NCBI RefSeq assembly: GCF_003286085.1
Contig: NW_020825331.1
Coordinates: 372,001-436,000, forward strand
DNA: 64,000 bases
Direction of reading: 5' to 3'
DNA from: Drosophila persimilis
Taxonomy: Eukaryota; Arthropoda; Insecta; Diptera; Drosophilidae
This document shows positions 1 to 12,870 of the stretch, one piece after another. The notes beneath the pieces are model-generated. The model was given only the letters and a program-made list of their open reading frames with translations, was not told where the DNA came from and ran no database searches. Both the position numbers and the translations under genes were made by a program. Each line of letters begins with the position of its first letter. Positions within the stretch are counted from its first letter, which is position 1.

Positions 1-177
1 ATGCCCACAATAATGGAAGCCAAAAAGCATCCAATGGGAGATCAAAAAGCTTTCAGCGGATTCCTCCACATGGGAGCCCACGGGAACGGGGACCCATCCA
101 ATGCCGTGCCAGAGTTGGCCAAGGACTCCCACTGGGAGCACACGATCTTCCAGGGCTCAGTGCTCGCTCGGGAATGA
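1..177 (+). CDS. Possible terminal coding segment, unrecognised
   Basis: A frame open from base 1 to a TGA at 175-177 encodes 58 residues with a fairly GC-rich wobble position, as in real exons here. It could be the end of a gene entering from the left. I do not recognise the product. Two other frames and the reverse strand are also open over this GC-rich stretch, and no clear poly(A) signal follows closely, so it may be chance. A donor-like GTATGT begins at 181, so a 5' exon in another frame is also possible. Confidence 0.22.
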   Translation: MPTIMEAKKHPMGDQKAFSGFLHMGAHGNGDPSNAVPELAKDSHWEHTIFQGSVLARE

Positions 178-2834
178 TCTGTATGTCCATACAAAAAGCA
201 ATCTGCTTGGGGTAATGGATTTCTGTTGTAGTCTCTGCCTCTCGGTCCACGGATTAATGCTCGCATTCCATCTTAAATCTGTTGTTGCAGCGCATTCCGC
301 TGCCCTTGGACTTGTCCTTGGATTTACTCCTGTACTGCTGTACCGTTACTTTGTGGCACGTTTTCTTTCCCGACAAAAGCCCTTAAAGATGGGCGACTTA
401 CTGTCAGGGCAACAGAGACTCGTTATCCGTGCCGTGCGTGTGCGTGTTTGTGTGTCCTGTGCGTCCTGTGCGTCCTATCAGAGCCATTAATATTAAGCCC
501 AAAAGTCAGTGTCAGGAGGCAGAGTCAGGGCGTCCCTCTGGTTAGGCTCTGGCTCTCCTTCAAAATTAAAAGTCCACTGTCTGGTCATCATTTATTTTAC
601 GTCCAGCCCCCCTTGGACATGACAGCCCCAGTGTTTGTCTCAGTCTCAGCTCCAAGCCCTGATCCCTGTCCCTGTCTCCGACCCACTCGATTGTCCTTTC
701 ATCGTTGGTTTTTGTCGTTGCCCCTTTGGAATGCCTGCTAAAGTTTCCCCGTTTGGATGGCACAAAAATTTCTCAAGTTCTAAGTGAGCAAAATTGCAAA
801 AGAGAAATTCCTCAACTTGTCAATCAAATTCCTTAAAAGTATCCTTGGCATTGCTCTCCATATATTGTTAAATTGATAACGATCGCAGTTTTATGGGGCT
901 ACTTTAATAGGCGATATTCCTGCCTTCAACTATTGAATAGAGATCCTAGAGTGCTCTAGGATGAAGGCCCAGTATTATTGAAATCAAAGACAGTTGAAGC
1001 CAGTATTATGACTTAAGGCTGAAGAAACAGACGGCTATGTTTTTGTGTCCATGCAGAGCTCAACAAGAGGCAATTTTTATCTTAAATTCCGTAGATACCG
1101 GCGACAATTGCCTGGCTATTAGTCGACCCGGCATCTTTAATTAGTTAATCTGAAAGTTTGCTCCAGTTCCTTGCGCTTCGATCATTGAGTTTCACATAAC
1201 AGAGGCGGAACCAGAGCCAGAGCCAGAGGCTATCATATTGATTCAGGAACTTTCTTCACCTTCTATGTGGGCTTTTGGCTTCCCTCTCTCTTTCTCTCTT
1301 TCTGTCTCTCTTTGTGGCTGCTGTTGCTGTTGCTGCCGTAAGAAAATGCAATTTGTTGGCTTTTTGCAATTAAGATGAAATTCTCTGGGCTTTAATTATC
1401 CGCCTCTGACCTTTGCTGCACATTCCACTAGTTACGGAGTGGTCTCTGGTTGCTTTCTTGTGCTCAAGAATGTTGTGCTGCAGAAATCAGAAATCAGAGC
1501 TTGCTGCAATCAAAATTACCATTCCACAATTGCAGTTTGCAATTTGCCATTTCTTCATTTTCCATTTGCATTTGCATTTGCATTTTGCTGACTGCATCCA
1601 CCACCCCACACGCTCGCCCTCGCCCACGTCCATCTCCATGTTGAACTGAAATCCTAATTATGCCGAGCAAACCTTTCCAATTGAGTTTGAGGGGCTCCCT
1701 CCACCGAGTGCAGCCACGTAGTAAAATGTCAGAGGGTGCACCACATGCCACGGGTATGCACGAGTGCACGTAAGTGTGTGTAGGCGGGTAATGGATTGCT
1801 GAAAGGGGGCAGTCACATCCCCTTTTAGTGACCTTTGCCATAGCTTTAGGCCAAGCACTGATCTTTGGCTTACGCATTCGATTCAATGGAGACTGGAATG
1901 GCTGCCCAAAAAAGTAGGCAACACTTTTTGTCGCTTGGCGACTTTGCAGATGTGGCAAAATGTCCTCCTGCGGGGGCTTTGTGTCGCAATTTCAGTTCAA
2001 TTTGCGGTCAGAAATGGCCAGACCACTGACTGCAGCTATTTTGAGTAGGATTTACAGGCCACGGTCTGAAGGGGAGCATCCAGGGCGGATGAGTGATAAT
2101 TCCATTGGCAAAATGATGTGCGTTCTAGGCTAAATCTATACTTAAGCTCTTATTTGAAGTTTATTTGAAGATCTTAATGAAATGAGGGTTTTTTTTAAAT
2201 GAATTTATGAAAAGTTCTGCAAATTTGTGCGGTTTTTTCCGGCTAAAACACTGCCATAATGCGAAATCCCTGGCTCAAATATATCAAAGCATATTCATTT
2301 TTAATCCCTTAATGAATACTTGATCTTTGTCTTAGTATTACCCCATAATTGGCGACTGCATTGAAACAAACAAACAAAAAAATATGCATTCCGTATTCAG
2401 GGAGGGGTGTGCCACTTGTCTCCCATGACTCTAATTAATCTACTGAATTGCTGGCTTTTTCTCAGATTCGACAAGGAAAGTCCTCTCCTATTTGGGGAAA
2501 CCGGTCCCCTTAATGAGCACGGTATTCAGACAAACTTATGGTTCCTTAAGTTTCCCAAGAACGAAACTCCGATAAACTTTATTCCTGAGAGGGTAATGAG
2601 GGAGAGAAATAGCTGTTTTTGTTGCTGGGTGTGTGATTTTATTGGCAGTAAACATCGAAGGAATCCATATCCATATGTTCAGTCCCCCCGCTTTCCTTTC
2701 CCCATGGGTTATGCCACATTCGCCCCCCGTATCCCAAATTAAGTTGGGCTCTGTGTGGATCCAATGGTAATGCAGTTTGCGTGTTGAAACAAGCACCAGA
2801 CAAGCCCTCGTACTCCGGCGCACACACAAGCACA

Positions 2835-2873
2835 TACGAATACGAATACGAATACGAGTACGAGTACGAGTAC
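2835..2873. repeat. TACGAA/TACGAG hexanucleotide microsatellite
   Basis: About six and a half tandem copies of TACGAR. The first copies carry A and the later ones G at the last position, as if one variant had spread. Confidence 0.85.
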
Positions 2874-3188
2874 ATTAGACCGTAATTAATGTCGCAGTTT
2901 CGCACTTCCACTCCTACACCACCCACCGCCGCCCCTCCCTTTCTCTGGCTCTCTCTATGATTATATGCATGTACATGTATCGTCTTATGTACGCGTATAT
3001 GTGTATTTTGTTATCTGTTTATGCGGGTGTTTCTCTCCCAAAAACGAAAAAAAAAAAAAAAAGGAAAAGGTACAGCCGAAAGCTCATTTGGCCACAAAAT
3101 GAATTGAAAGCGAAGGCAAACACACAAAAACAAAAACAAAAACAAAGAGACAGATGTAGCACCGATAGGATGTGGGGGATAGGGGCGG

Positions 3189-3207
3189 CACACACACACA
3201 CACACAC
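3189..3207. repeat. (CA)n microsatellite
   Basis: About nine uninterrupted CA dinucleotides in non-coding DNA. Confidence 0.85.
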
Positions 3208-5388
3208 TTTGGCATACTTTGCCACCATATTCCATTGTCTAATTAAGTGTTTATCTTAATTATATGCGTACATACGAACAAGTTGGTCAGATTGATAAAC
3301 TCCCAGGCATTACATAGAATATACATACATATATTTAGATATTCAGATATGAATACCAGTGCGTTCGAGTGTATACTGGAATTGTTGTCTGTTCAGAGCG
3401 ACCAGCCCCGTATAAGTAGTTACACTTCGAATTAAATATTTATGCCGGTATATTGGCACCGAGATCTCTTATCCTTGGCTTAAACGACGCCCAATTAATG
3501 CACCTGCACAAATAAAATATAAAAACTTAAGAACCAAATTTTCGTCGACTTTTTCCGAGTTTTCAAAGTCAAAATACCGCATAAAATGGTAAATGGTAAT
3601 CAAAATTTATAGCTGCATTTTCAGAATTGCAAATAAAAAACATAAATTTGAATACAAATATTTTGTCATCACAAAAAACTTAATTCATTAAAATTTTCAA
3701 GACCCCGAACATATCAGAAAAAGTTTGATATTGTAATATAAAAGACTATTTGAAATGTATATTTAATTTAAAGATGGCTGTGTCTCTTTTTACTAGGCCA
3801 GTTTTCTGCTTGCTCCACGGTTTTTTTTTTTCTTGGGATGCATTGGGGATCTCTGTCTGCTTCTACGTGAGAACTTTTTTCAATGTCAAAGGCCTTCAGA
3901 AATTGAGGTTTGCATTGGTACTGACCATCTTTAAAATCGTTCTAAAAAAAGGTCAAATGTAAAGTATTTATATCGTGCATCCACGCACAAATATGTAGAT
4001 GGCCATCTTTATAAATATCCTTTCGGGCCATCGAATCGAATCCGGACCAACGAACAGCAAAAAATGTCGCCGGCTGAAAATAGAAAAACGATTCGCTTTG
4101 GAGCTTAATTTAAAATTGTGGCACCCAGACCGCTTCCCCCAATTAAGGGTTTGCTGGGTGGTTGGGTTGGCCAAAACTCTCGCTGAGTCTGAACCTGAGC
4201 ATGAATCTGTTAAAGCCATCAATTGGCATTTGAGGGCCAAATGAAATTACGATTACGATCCCTACAGGGAGGCCATCGAAAGCCATAGTCTTCTCCATTC
4301 TATTGAAGTACGATTTACATTAATTTATTCCAATTTGCAATTTATTTTGAGTTTTTCACGTGGAAAATGAAACGCCCTAGGGATTGATTGTGGATTAGGT
4401 GTTGGAAGCAGGTGGAATCGCAGTCAATGACGCAGCCTTGCTTCCTATCAAGCACCATCGTCATCAGGGTGTACAGATGGTCGAGAAGCACTGGGAGTGA
4501 CTGGGGAGCTAGGGAAGTGTCCGTCAATAGCGGTCAAAACGATATTCACCAAACAAGCACGCACACTCATCCGAAAGTGCTGATTGGTGCTTTCCAAACA
4601 CTTGAATTCCGATGAACAGCAGCAACACCCAAAGGTGGGGAGGATCCAGTGACCCAGTGAGAGGGACCTACAGAGTGAAGTCAAAGGGTCATTAGATTCG
4701 GGGAAGTGTTTTATGAGGCTTCGGAGAGATTTGCGGCGGAAGAAGCCATTAACCATTAAATACAGGGCTATTAAGAATGTGGCGTTTAAACTGTAAGCTC
4801 TTTCCGCTATACTCGCATAGTATTTCCATCCGCTTCTGTGGCTTCTGTGCGCCTGAAGCATACCGCCACGAATAGTCGGGTGTGGGAGATACTCGAGGTC
4901 GCCTAGAACGTGAGAGTTACCCATTGGCTCTCCATTCGTCTGGTTTTCGTTCCGATTCCCACTGCTTCGTGGACCAGCTTCTGCTTCTGTTCTTGTCCTG
5001 CCTTATGTTCGCAGTCCAATTCCTGTGGCTGCAAGGAGCTGCTCATGGTCCTGCGTCATACCCGCTTCCCTTCTGCTCTTGGCCCTACTCTTTGAGCACC
5101 CTTGTTCCTGTTGCTCCTCGGTCTGTCCCTGCTGCTTGATTCCTTTTAAATATTCCTGCTGCCCCTTGCTCTTGCCCCTGCAGCTCCTTTCTCTACTCCT
5201 GTTTCAACTCCTGTCAATGCTGGCCATTCCCCGATGGTTTTTAAACTTTACTTTGTCGCCAGATCCAATGTCCAAAGGCAGTAGGTGACGGGAATCGAGA
5301 TGGGGATGGGGATGGGGAGGGGTGTTGTGGCAGTAACCATTATCCAATGTATTTCCTTTCATTTGTGCAGCGTCAACATGCGGTATGG

Positions 5389-5562
5389 GGCATGGGGCAT
5401 GGGGCAAACAAAGAAGCAAATAATTATACAAATCAACCAAAGACAAATAGAAACTTTTGCTCTCTGCCATCACCATCTCTCCATCTGTCTGTTGTGTGTC
5501 GCTGTTGATATTTGCATTTGCCAGCTGCCCTGACACCGTTCTCATGCCCCATGCCCCATGCC
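5389..5562. repeat. 18-bp inverted repeat with 138-nt loop
   Basis: The arm at 5389-5406 (GGCATGGGG-type repeats) is the exact reverse complement of the arm at 5545-5562. Each arm is built from the same short GCATGGGG unit, so tandem duplication of a simple unit on both sides may explain it. Confidence 0.8.
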
Positions 5563-6870
5563 ACATGCCACACTGGCCCCATGCCAGTAGAAATTAAGTT
5601 ATTAAAACTTTGGTGCCTCCTCCCCGCTGGCCATTTAAATGCTAATTGCATGTGTGCCGCATAAAAACTAAGCGATGTTGCACACAGCAAATGAAAATGG
5701 TGCAACAAAGGAGCAGTAATTAAAACGGGGAAGCCCCGAGCACCATCCAGCCATCCAGCCATCCATCGGAGCCGCACAGCCACAGCTTCAGCCTCAGCCC
5801 CAGCCAGTGGCAAGGACATGGCCTGGCGACAACTCGGTCGGCGTCCCAGACATCAGCAGAGTGTCGCCGCCACCAATACACCATTCCACATCATCATCAT
5901 CGTCATCATCAGCATTAAAACGCGGAAAGGACACACATAATGAGCTCGACACGCAGCTGGCGACTTGACTTTACTGCTGAGTGCATTTGGGGGAAACCCT
6001 AAAACCGAACCCCCAATACTGGGACACATCGATATCCCATACCCCCTGAATGTGAGGAAGATGAGGAAAACCCCCAACAGGTGGTGGAAGCGAGTGAGCC
6101 GGGGGTTGGCGTACGAGCGTAACGAGTGTGCAGATATTTATGTATCTTTAGTCATATATCAGGATCGTTTTCTCTACAACGTTCCAGCTTTAGATCATTC
6201 TTCATTCTTGAAAATTTGCATTCTTTTATGTGAAAATTTATTGCAATTTGCGCTGTGCGCTTCTTCCCGCCATTTGGCTATAATTCATTCGGAATCCTTG
6301 AACCATTATTTATCATTCGTCATCCTTGGATGGGATATTTGTATCTTCTCTCTATATAGTATCTGTATCAGTATCTGTGTGTTGTCATTTGTCATTCGGG
6401 CATTCCCGCAGCCATCCGAGGAGCCCTCTCTAAATGGAAAACAATTAATGAAAATGAAATTATCCATGGCCGTAGGACATCACATCATGAATTTTGAGTG
6501 CAAATGCCATTAGCATTTGTGCTTGTTCCTCAGTGGGCGTGGCCAAAGTGGTCAACATTTGGAGGAGCAGCCAGCAGCAGCAGGCCGCAGGGGGAGCACG
6601 ACCCGGCTCTGTGTTCTGTGTGCTCTGGTGATTTGGGGGGGGTGGCCCATGTTGAACATATTGAATTTCAGAGTGCAGGAAGGATGTGACGCTGCCAGTG
6701 CCAGTGGCAGTGCCAGTGGCAGTGGCGGGGGACACACACAAAACTCGTAGATGTGGCAGGAGGCAGGGTCTGACGGCGGGGGTATTTGACATTGGGGCGT
6801 TGTCGCTGTGATTTCATTTTAAGGCCCTGCGGGGGGCTATACTTTTTATGAGATTCACTTTGCCGCACAG

Positions 6871-8687
6871 ATGGTGATAATGATGATGTTATTCCAGATG
6901 GCTGCGACTACAAGGAGCGGCTGATAGCCAGCGTCAAGAAGGAGGTGAAGCAACTGATGGAGGAGGCGGTGACCAAGAAGTACGTCCACGAGGAGAGCAG
7001 CTCGGTGACGTCGCTCTGCGGCGCGGTGGAGGCCTGCCTCAGCCAGGGACTGCGCCGTCGGGCCCTCGGTCTGTTCAAGACCTCCTCGACAACGGCCCTG
7101 CTGCACAAGATCGCCAAGAGCTGCCCAGAGGCGGAGCACATCAGCAAGCTGGTGCAGGAGATCGAGGCGATGGACCCGAACAAGCGCTCATCCTCCAGCA
7201 GCGACAGCTTCCAGCGGCCCCCGATGCTGAAGAAGAGCAGCAGCAATTCGATGCAGTCCGCCAGCAGCAGCAGCAATGCCACCGGCAACGCCTCCACCGC
7301 ATCCGCCGTCAGTGCCAGTGCCAGTGGCAGTGGCAGTGGCAGTGTCAGCAGCTCGAGCATGGCGTTGGTCAGCATGAAGTATCTGTGGATCCGCTTGGCC
7401 CTCTACGAGAAGCGTCTGACCAAGATCATCGAGTATCTGGTGAGCAATGCCAGCAGCTTCTACGACCGCGACTCCCTGGTGGCCGACTCCGACTATGGAT
7501 CCATTCTCAGCTCCCTGCTGGTGGGGCCCTGTGCCCTAGAGTTTACGCGGGCCAAGACAGCCGACCATTATTGGACCGATCCGCATGCGGATGAGCTTGT
7601 GAGTCCCATCTCTGTTCCCCCTGGGGCGTGTCTCTATTCTGTTTTCTGTTCCAGGTGCAACGTCATCGAATCAGCTCGGGTCGCCGCTCCTCGTCGACCT
7701 GCTCGCGGCCGGCGATCATCAACTTTAAGCGGAGCCTGAACACCAGCTCCGATGAGGCCAGCACCGGCTCCTTCAAGTCCATGGCAACGGCGAGCGTGGC
7801 CAAGGACTACGTGGAGTCGCTGCATCAGAACGCCAAGGCGACGCTGCTCTACGGCAAGAACAATGTGCACGTCCTGCCGAAGGACGTGGCCGAGCCGATG
7901 CCCGGCTACCTGAGTCTGCACCAGCACATCCAGACGCTGACCATCAAGTGGACGCCGAATCAGCTGATGAACGGCTACAACGAGGCGGACGAGGGCGAGG
8001 ACATCGACAAGGAGGCCTTCTGGGCGTACGCCCTCAACATCAACGTGGACGAGATCGTGTACGTGCATTGCCACCAGAGCCGTGGCGAGGACAGCGGCGG
8101 CACCGTCATCCTGGTGGGCCAGGACGGGGTGCAGCGACCGCCCATCCACTTCCCGGAGGGCGGGCACATGCAGCAGTTCCTCAGCTGCCTGGAGACGGGC
8201 CTGCTGCCGCACGGACAGCTGGATCCGCCGCTCTGGTCGCAGCGCGGCATCGGCAAGATGTTCCTCTGGCCGAAGAGCATGCGCCGGCGCATCCTTCCAT
8301 CGGTGATGGAGTCCGTGGACGAGACCCCCATCGACTATGTCTTTCGCATTGTCAGCAAGAGCCGGCACGAGGAGTTCGCTGCCACCCACTCGATACTGGA
8401 CTTTGTGCGGAGCACACCGCGTCGCGCCCAGCTGAGCAGCTGCTCCACCACCGGCAGCAGCGACTGCTCGAACAAGAGCCTCTCCATCGATCAGTATCCG
8501 GTGGAGTCGCCGCTGCTGCTGCTGCAACAGCAGCACGCCCAGAACACCAGCATCGAGATGGTCTGCTCCACCATGCGCCGCCAGATCATCTCCCGGGCCT
8601 TCTACGGCTGGCTGGCCTACTGCCGTCATTTATCCACGGTGCGGACACATCTCTCCGGACTGGTGCATGGCCGGATCACGCCAGAAA
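6871..8687 (+). CDS. CG32506: RUN-half exons of the RUN-TBC gene
   Basis: Exon 6871-7598 begins after the acceptor GCCGCACAG and ends at the donor GTGAGT (7599). A 56-nt intron follows, and exon 7655-8687 continues as [11 protein letters not shown], as in vertebrate SGSM proteins. A serine-rich insert with GSGSGS repeats (about 7190-7360) interrupts the RUN domain. The conserved stretch [20 protein letters not shown] lies near 8590-8650. Confidence 0.92.
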
Positions 8688-10660
8688 GTGAGTTCCTGCA
8701 GGCTTCCCATGCGGTCCATGGTTGCTTACGGCGGTTTCTGTTTCTTTTTAGTGAAAGCCGATGAGGAGGGTCTCACGAAGGAGCGCTGGCAGCTCCTCAA
8801 TGCGGATGGTGTCCTCGAGAATGCCACCGAGTTCTATCGCTTGGTGTACTTTGGCGGCGTACAGCCGGATCTGCGGCAGGAGGTGTGGCCCTACCTGCTG
8901 GGCCACTACGCCTTCGGGTCCACCCGCGAGGAGCGTAAAAAACAGGACGAGACCTGCAAGCACTACTACGAGACGACGATGAGCGAGTGGCTGGCCGTCG
9001 ACGCCATTGTGCAGCAGCGGGAGAAGGAGAAGACCGCCAGGGCGGTGGCAAAGCTCAGCTCCAGCGGCAGCAACAGCGGCAACGATCGGACGGTGCGTGC
9101 CGCCGATCTCGACGCGGGCGGAGAGCTGGAGAACGAGGTGTTCGAGGACATCTCGGACATATCCGATCCGGGCGACCTGGAGTTCGATGACGAGCAGCGA
9201 CAGCAACAGCAGCAGCAGCATATCCATGGCCAGCAGCAGAAGCAGAAACACCAACAGCAGCAGCAGCAGGAGGAGGTGTCCGTTAGTGGCATGCACCTGT
9301 GCGTGAAGCCCATTCCAAGGGCCATGAAGACCAGCACGGACTCGGGCCATGTGGACGAGGGCGAGAACTTTAACGAGCTCGATGAGGAGGCCGAGCAGGA
9401 GCAACAGGAGAAGATCAACGCGGAGCCGCCCATAGCCAGCTGCTCTACGTCAACAGCATCCTCCTACGAGACGGTGGGACCCGGCGGAGCCCCCCACCAG
9501 CCCAGCGACAGCCGCAGCCGCAGCGTCCTCAGTCCGGAGTACCTCAGCGCCGACGATCTGCAGCTGCCCGAGGACGAGGAGGAGGTCAAGCCCCCACAGC
9601 AGCAGCAGCAGCAGCAGCAGCAGGCAGCTGTCATCATCACCAACGCCTCGGTGGACCTTGCCAACTGGGAGCGCAGCCCCAAGGCCGGCAACAGTCAGCA
9701 GATGTCCCCCGTCCAGGAGCAGGCGGCGGCCCTGGATGCCCTGCAGCAGCCAAAGTCGGCCTGCGCCTCCCCAGCCAGCTCCAATGGTGGCGTCTACAGT
9801 GTAAGTAGAGCATCTCCATGATACGTATACGTACCCTCGATGATCCTTGACGATTTGTTGCCATCCGCAGAGTGAGCTGCTCGAACAGTTCGGCCTCAAT
9901 CTGCATCGGATCGAGAAGGATGTGCAGAGATGCGATCGCAACTACTGGTACTTTGCCAACGAGAATCTGGACAAGCTGCGCAACGTGATATCCACGTATG
10001 TGTGGGAGCATCTGGACGTGGGCTACATGCAGGGCATGTGCGATCTGGTGGCCCCACTGCTGGTCATCTTCGACGACGAGTCCCTGAGCTACAGCTGCTT
10101 CTGCAAGCTCATGGAGCGCATGATCGAGAACTTTCCCAGCGGCGGTGCCATGGACATGCACTTTGCCAACATGCGGTAGGATCTTATCTGATCTTCTTTA
10201 CGCCTGTTATATGCTTATAATCTTCTCTTAATGGCAGATCTCTCATACAAATCCTCGACTCGGAGATGTATGATCTGATGGACTCGAACGGGGACTACAC
10301 GCACTTCTACTTCTGCTACCGCTGGTTCCTCTTGGACTTCAAGAGGGAGCTCGTCTACGACGATGTCTTTGCCACTTGGGAGGTGATCTGGGCGGCCAAG
10401 CATATAGCCTCGGGGCACTTTGTCCTCTTCCTGGCCCTGGCCCTGCTCGAGACCTATCGCGACATCATCCTCTCCAACAGCATGGACTTTACCGATGTCA
10501 TCAAGTTCTTCAATGGTATGCGAACACCGACTTTTTTTAGATTATTCGATTCATAGTCGATTCTCTTGCAGAAATGGCCGAACGCCACAATGCCCAGGCA
10601 GTGCTCCAGCTGGCTCGGAGCCTCGTCCTGCAGCTGCAGATGATCATCGAGAACAAGTAG
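6871..10660 (+). CDS. CG32506: RUN and TBC domain RabGAP, SGSM1/2 family (partial, 5' exon missing)
   Basis: Six coding exons: 6871-7598, 7655-8687, 8752-9800, 9871-10175, 10238-10515, 10572-10660 (stop TAG 10658-10660). All have GT/AG borders and matching phases, giving about 1160 residues. The N-terminal RUN domain starts near [12 protein letters not shown] and runs past [21 protein letters not shown]. It is followed by the family's WTPNQLMNG and [15 protein letters not shown] segments. The TBC domain is split by a long acidic, Q-rich linker: its N-terminal part is [19 protein letters not shown], and after the linker come the Arg-finger motif [16 protein letters not shown] and the Gln-finger motif [11 protein letters not shown] proteins stimulate GTP hydrolysis by Rab GTPases on membranes; SGSM1/2 also bind Rap and Rab proteins through the RUN half. 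The first exon must leave one base, so the ATG at 6871, which is out of frame, is not the start. The symbol is from memory of the fly orthologue and less certain than the family. Confidence 0.92.
8752..10660 (+). CDS. CG32506: TBC-half exons of the RUN-TBC gene
   Basis: Exon 8752-9800 carries the first part of the TBC domain and then a linker with Q/H runs (about 9200-9275 and 9597-9626). Exons 9871-10175, 10238-10515 and 10572-10660 carry the catalytic core. The catalytic Arg and Gln fingers lie in exon 9871-10175, so GAP activity is expected. Introns are 70, 62 and 56 nt. Confidence 0.92.
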
Positions 10661-10818
10661 AGGGGAAAACACTATACTAAACGAGTAGTAGAGTAATAGT
10701 AGACCAGTAGACCCATAGAGACTATAGATCGTAGTTCGGATCGTCAGTCAAATTTCGTTTGCCAAAAAGGATAATCAAACCAAAAGAAATCAAAAAAAAA
10801 AGAAAAAGAAAAGGCAAC

Positions 10819-10824
10819 AATAAA
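10819..10824 (+). terminator. Proximal poly(A) signal AATAAA of the RUN-TBC gene
   Basis: Canonical hexamer 158 nt after the stop codon. A distal candidate lies at 12171-12176. Confidence 0.5.
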
Positions 10825-10905
10825 TAGTATGCATAGGAAATACTTTTGTTTCTCACTCGATGTCTTCTTTATATGCGACATGCAACGTGCATCATGCGAC
10901 TCTAA

Positions 10906-10977
10906 ATGTAACCGTAACTGTAACTGTAACCGTAACTGTAACCGTAACTGTATCTGTAACTGTATCTGTATTTATAT
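10906..10977 (+). repeat. GTAACC/GTAACT/GTATCT hexanucleotide repeat in the 3' UTR
   Basis: About eleven or twelve degenerate copies of a GTAACY or GTATCT unit lie 250-320 nt after the stop codon, between two candidate poly(A) signals. Only the longer transcript would contain it. Confidence 0.8.
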
Positions 10978-12792
10978 GAATGTAAGCTGTGTTCTTCCCA
11001 AACAAAACATTTCTCACGCATATCCCCAACAAGCGGAAACGGAAACCGAAACAAAAACCAAAACAGGGGCTGACAATGCAAAAGACTCTACAAATCAATG
11101 GTAACGATTGAAATCTTATATATATCTACCATATACTGTATACTGTATAGGAATCTAACTGTGTTTTTTTTTTTTGTTTTTTTTTTGAATATGTGTGGGT
11201 CCTCATGGGACCCATGCAGATATACAAAATATATAGTTATATATACGAGCATATTCGATATACATATGTACGATATACGATATTGAGAATCAAATTAGTG
11301 CAATGTAATTATCACGCCTATATCAAAGGCAAATCAAATTATGAATATACACCATATACACTACTTATATATAGGGCATTTCAGAACTGCTGTGGGAACA
11401 GTGTAACAAAAGCCACTTGATGGAGCGACACAAAAAAAAATTGGAATGCAATTAAAAGGAATAGATGAGAACAGTCTTACAGCACTGAAACGCACTTTAC
11501 ACCACACACGCAATATATGTACAAATAATAAATGAAATAAATCAAAATGAGATCTGAATCTAAACTATGATTGTAATAATCAAAACAACAATAAGTCGAA
11601 AGAACTCAAATAATAATAATTACAAGCATTCCATATGTATCTTGAGTGTCTATACTATGCATGTATCTGAATATCTGTACTCTAAAAGCTGCTCACCGAA
11701 TCCGAAACCGAACAGAACCCAACCAAAATCAAACTAAAACGAAACTTCAAATTCGTTGTTGTTTATTTGAGTTGTATCTTATTTTTTATATAAATATATA
11801 CATACATATATATGTATACACACCCAAATTATATATAGATATATAGGGATTATATATGTACATATATATATTACCATTACCTTCCTCCCTGTGTGATCTC
11901 TCTCTGTCTCTACACCGAGTATAAATGTTGTGGATTACTACTAAACCTATATTGTATCTTTATACCCCGTAAATTATGCGATAAACAGGAACAGAACCAG
12001 ACAGAACTCAGACAACAATCTTTGTAAATGTACCTCTACTCAGCCCAGAGCCGGGTATAAATCATCTGCTTTTTATCTGATTTTATCTCAATTACAAGTG
12101 CATACCATATACCTATACATATACAGAACAGAACTATATACATATACCTATACGTATGTAGCAAGTACAAAATAAACCAAATGAATGAACACAAAGAAAA
12201 TGTTTAAAATGAAATCAATAAATACCACATACATATACGATAAACAAAAAAAAATAGAACAACTTTCGGGGAGCGGAAATACGGAACATACGATAAATCC
12301 AGATCCATCAGCTGATGATCATCCCCAAGCCCAATCCCAAAACCAAACCCAATGGCAACAGAGGTAAACAATTTCTCACTATCAAACGATAAGGCAGGCC
12401 GGCGGACGGACCTTCCTCGGAACCAGTATATATTGGTCATACGTATATTGTATACTCTATACGAACATTGGTGCTTTGGCCATTCCTGGTGTGGTTGCCA
12501 ATGGGCCAGCAACTTGATCGATAATCTTGGTCAACAACAAATGACGACGAGTGGGCATTGTGGCGGCATTGCATATGTACATATGTTTCCCCGGGGAGGC
12601 AGGGTGAACGAATGGAACGGATGATTAGGCAGGGGGAAACCGTCTTATCGCACACCTACTCGCGCGCGCTCTTCGAGTGTCCGATTTCGCCTTGCGCTTT
12701 GTTATTCCATTTCTGTTTACTTGCCTCCTCCTCATTCGCATTCGTTCTGATCCGACTAGCATCCAATTTGCTAGCATATGTACTAACTACCA

Positions 12793-12800
12793 TATAAAAG
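12793..12800 (+). promoter_or_regulatory. TATA box of the GST gene, distal promoter
   Basis: TATAAAAG stands 78 nt before the ATG at 12871. An initiator-like ATCAAC with its A at 12821 lies 28 nt downstream of the first T. A 14-bp palindrome, CATATGTACATATG, is at 12572-12585 upstream. Confidence 0.75.
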
Positions 12801-12870
12801 GCACCCCTGCAGCTGCAATCAACCCATTCCGCAGAAGAGGCGACCCGTGATCACACCACAAAAAAACAGA

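Larger units (their letters stand above)
178..6870. other. Non-coding upstream or 5' intronic DNA
   Basis: No convincing gene is visible. Because the exon beginning at 6871 needs an upstream exon that leaves one base of a codon, part of this stretch is probably intron of the RUN-TBC gene. It holds CT-rich runs (about 1283-1316), TTTGCA repeats (about 1558-1588), a long A run (about 3045-3062), a CA tract and degenerate CTCCTG-rich pyrimidine sequence (about 4980-5220). Confidence 0.6.
10661..12180 (+). other. 3' UTR region of the RUN-TBC gene
   Basis: AT-rich non-coding DNA with several poly(A) hexamers, among them AATAAA at 10819-10824 and 12171-12176. It therefore probably gives alternative 3' ends from about 0.2 to 1.5 kb. 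No ORF of interest is present. Confidence 0.55.

Noticed and set aside
6871-6873. ATG as start codon of the RUN-TBC gene
   Set aside because: It is out of frame with the RUN domain and its own frame stops after 16 codons; the exon must continue a codon from an upstream exon.
7634-8629. Long minus-strand ORF of 331 codons
   Set aside because: It is antisense to exon 7655-8687, whose plus-strand product is clearly SGSM; GC-rich wobble positions keep the opposite strand open.
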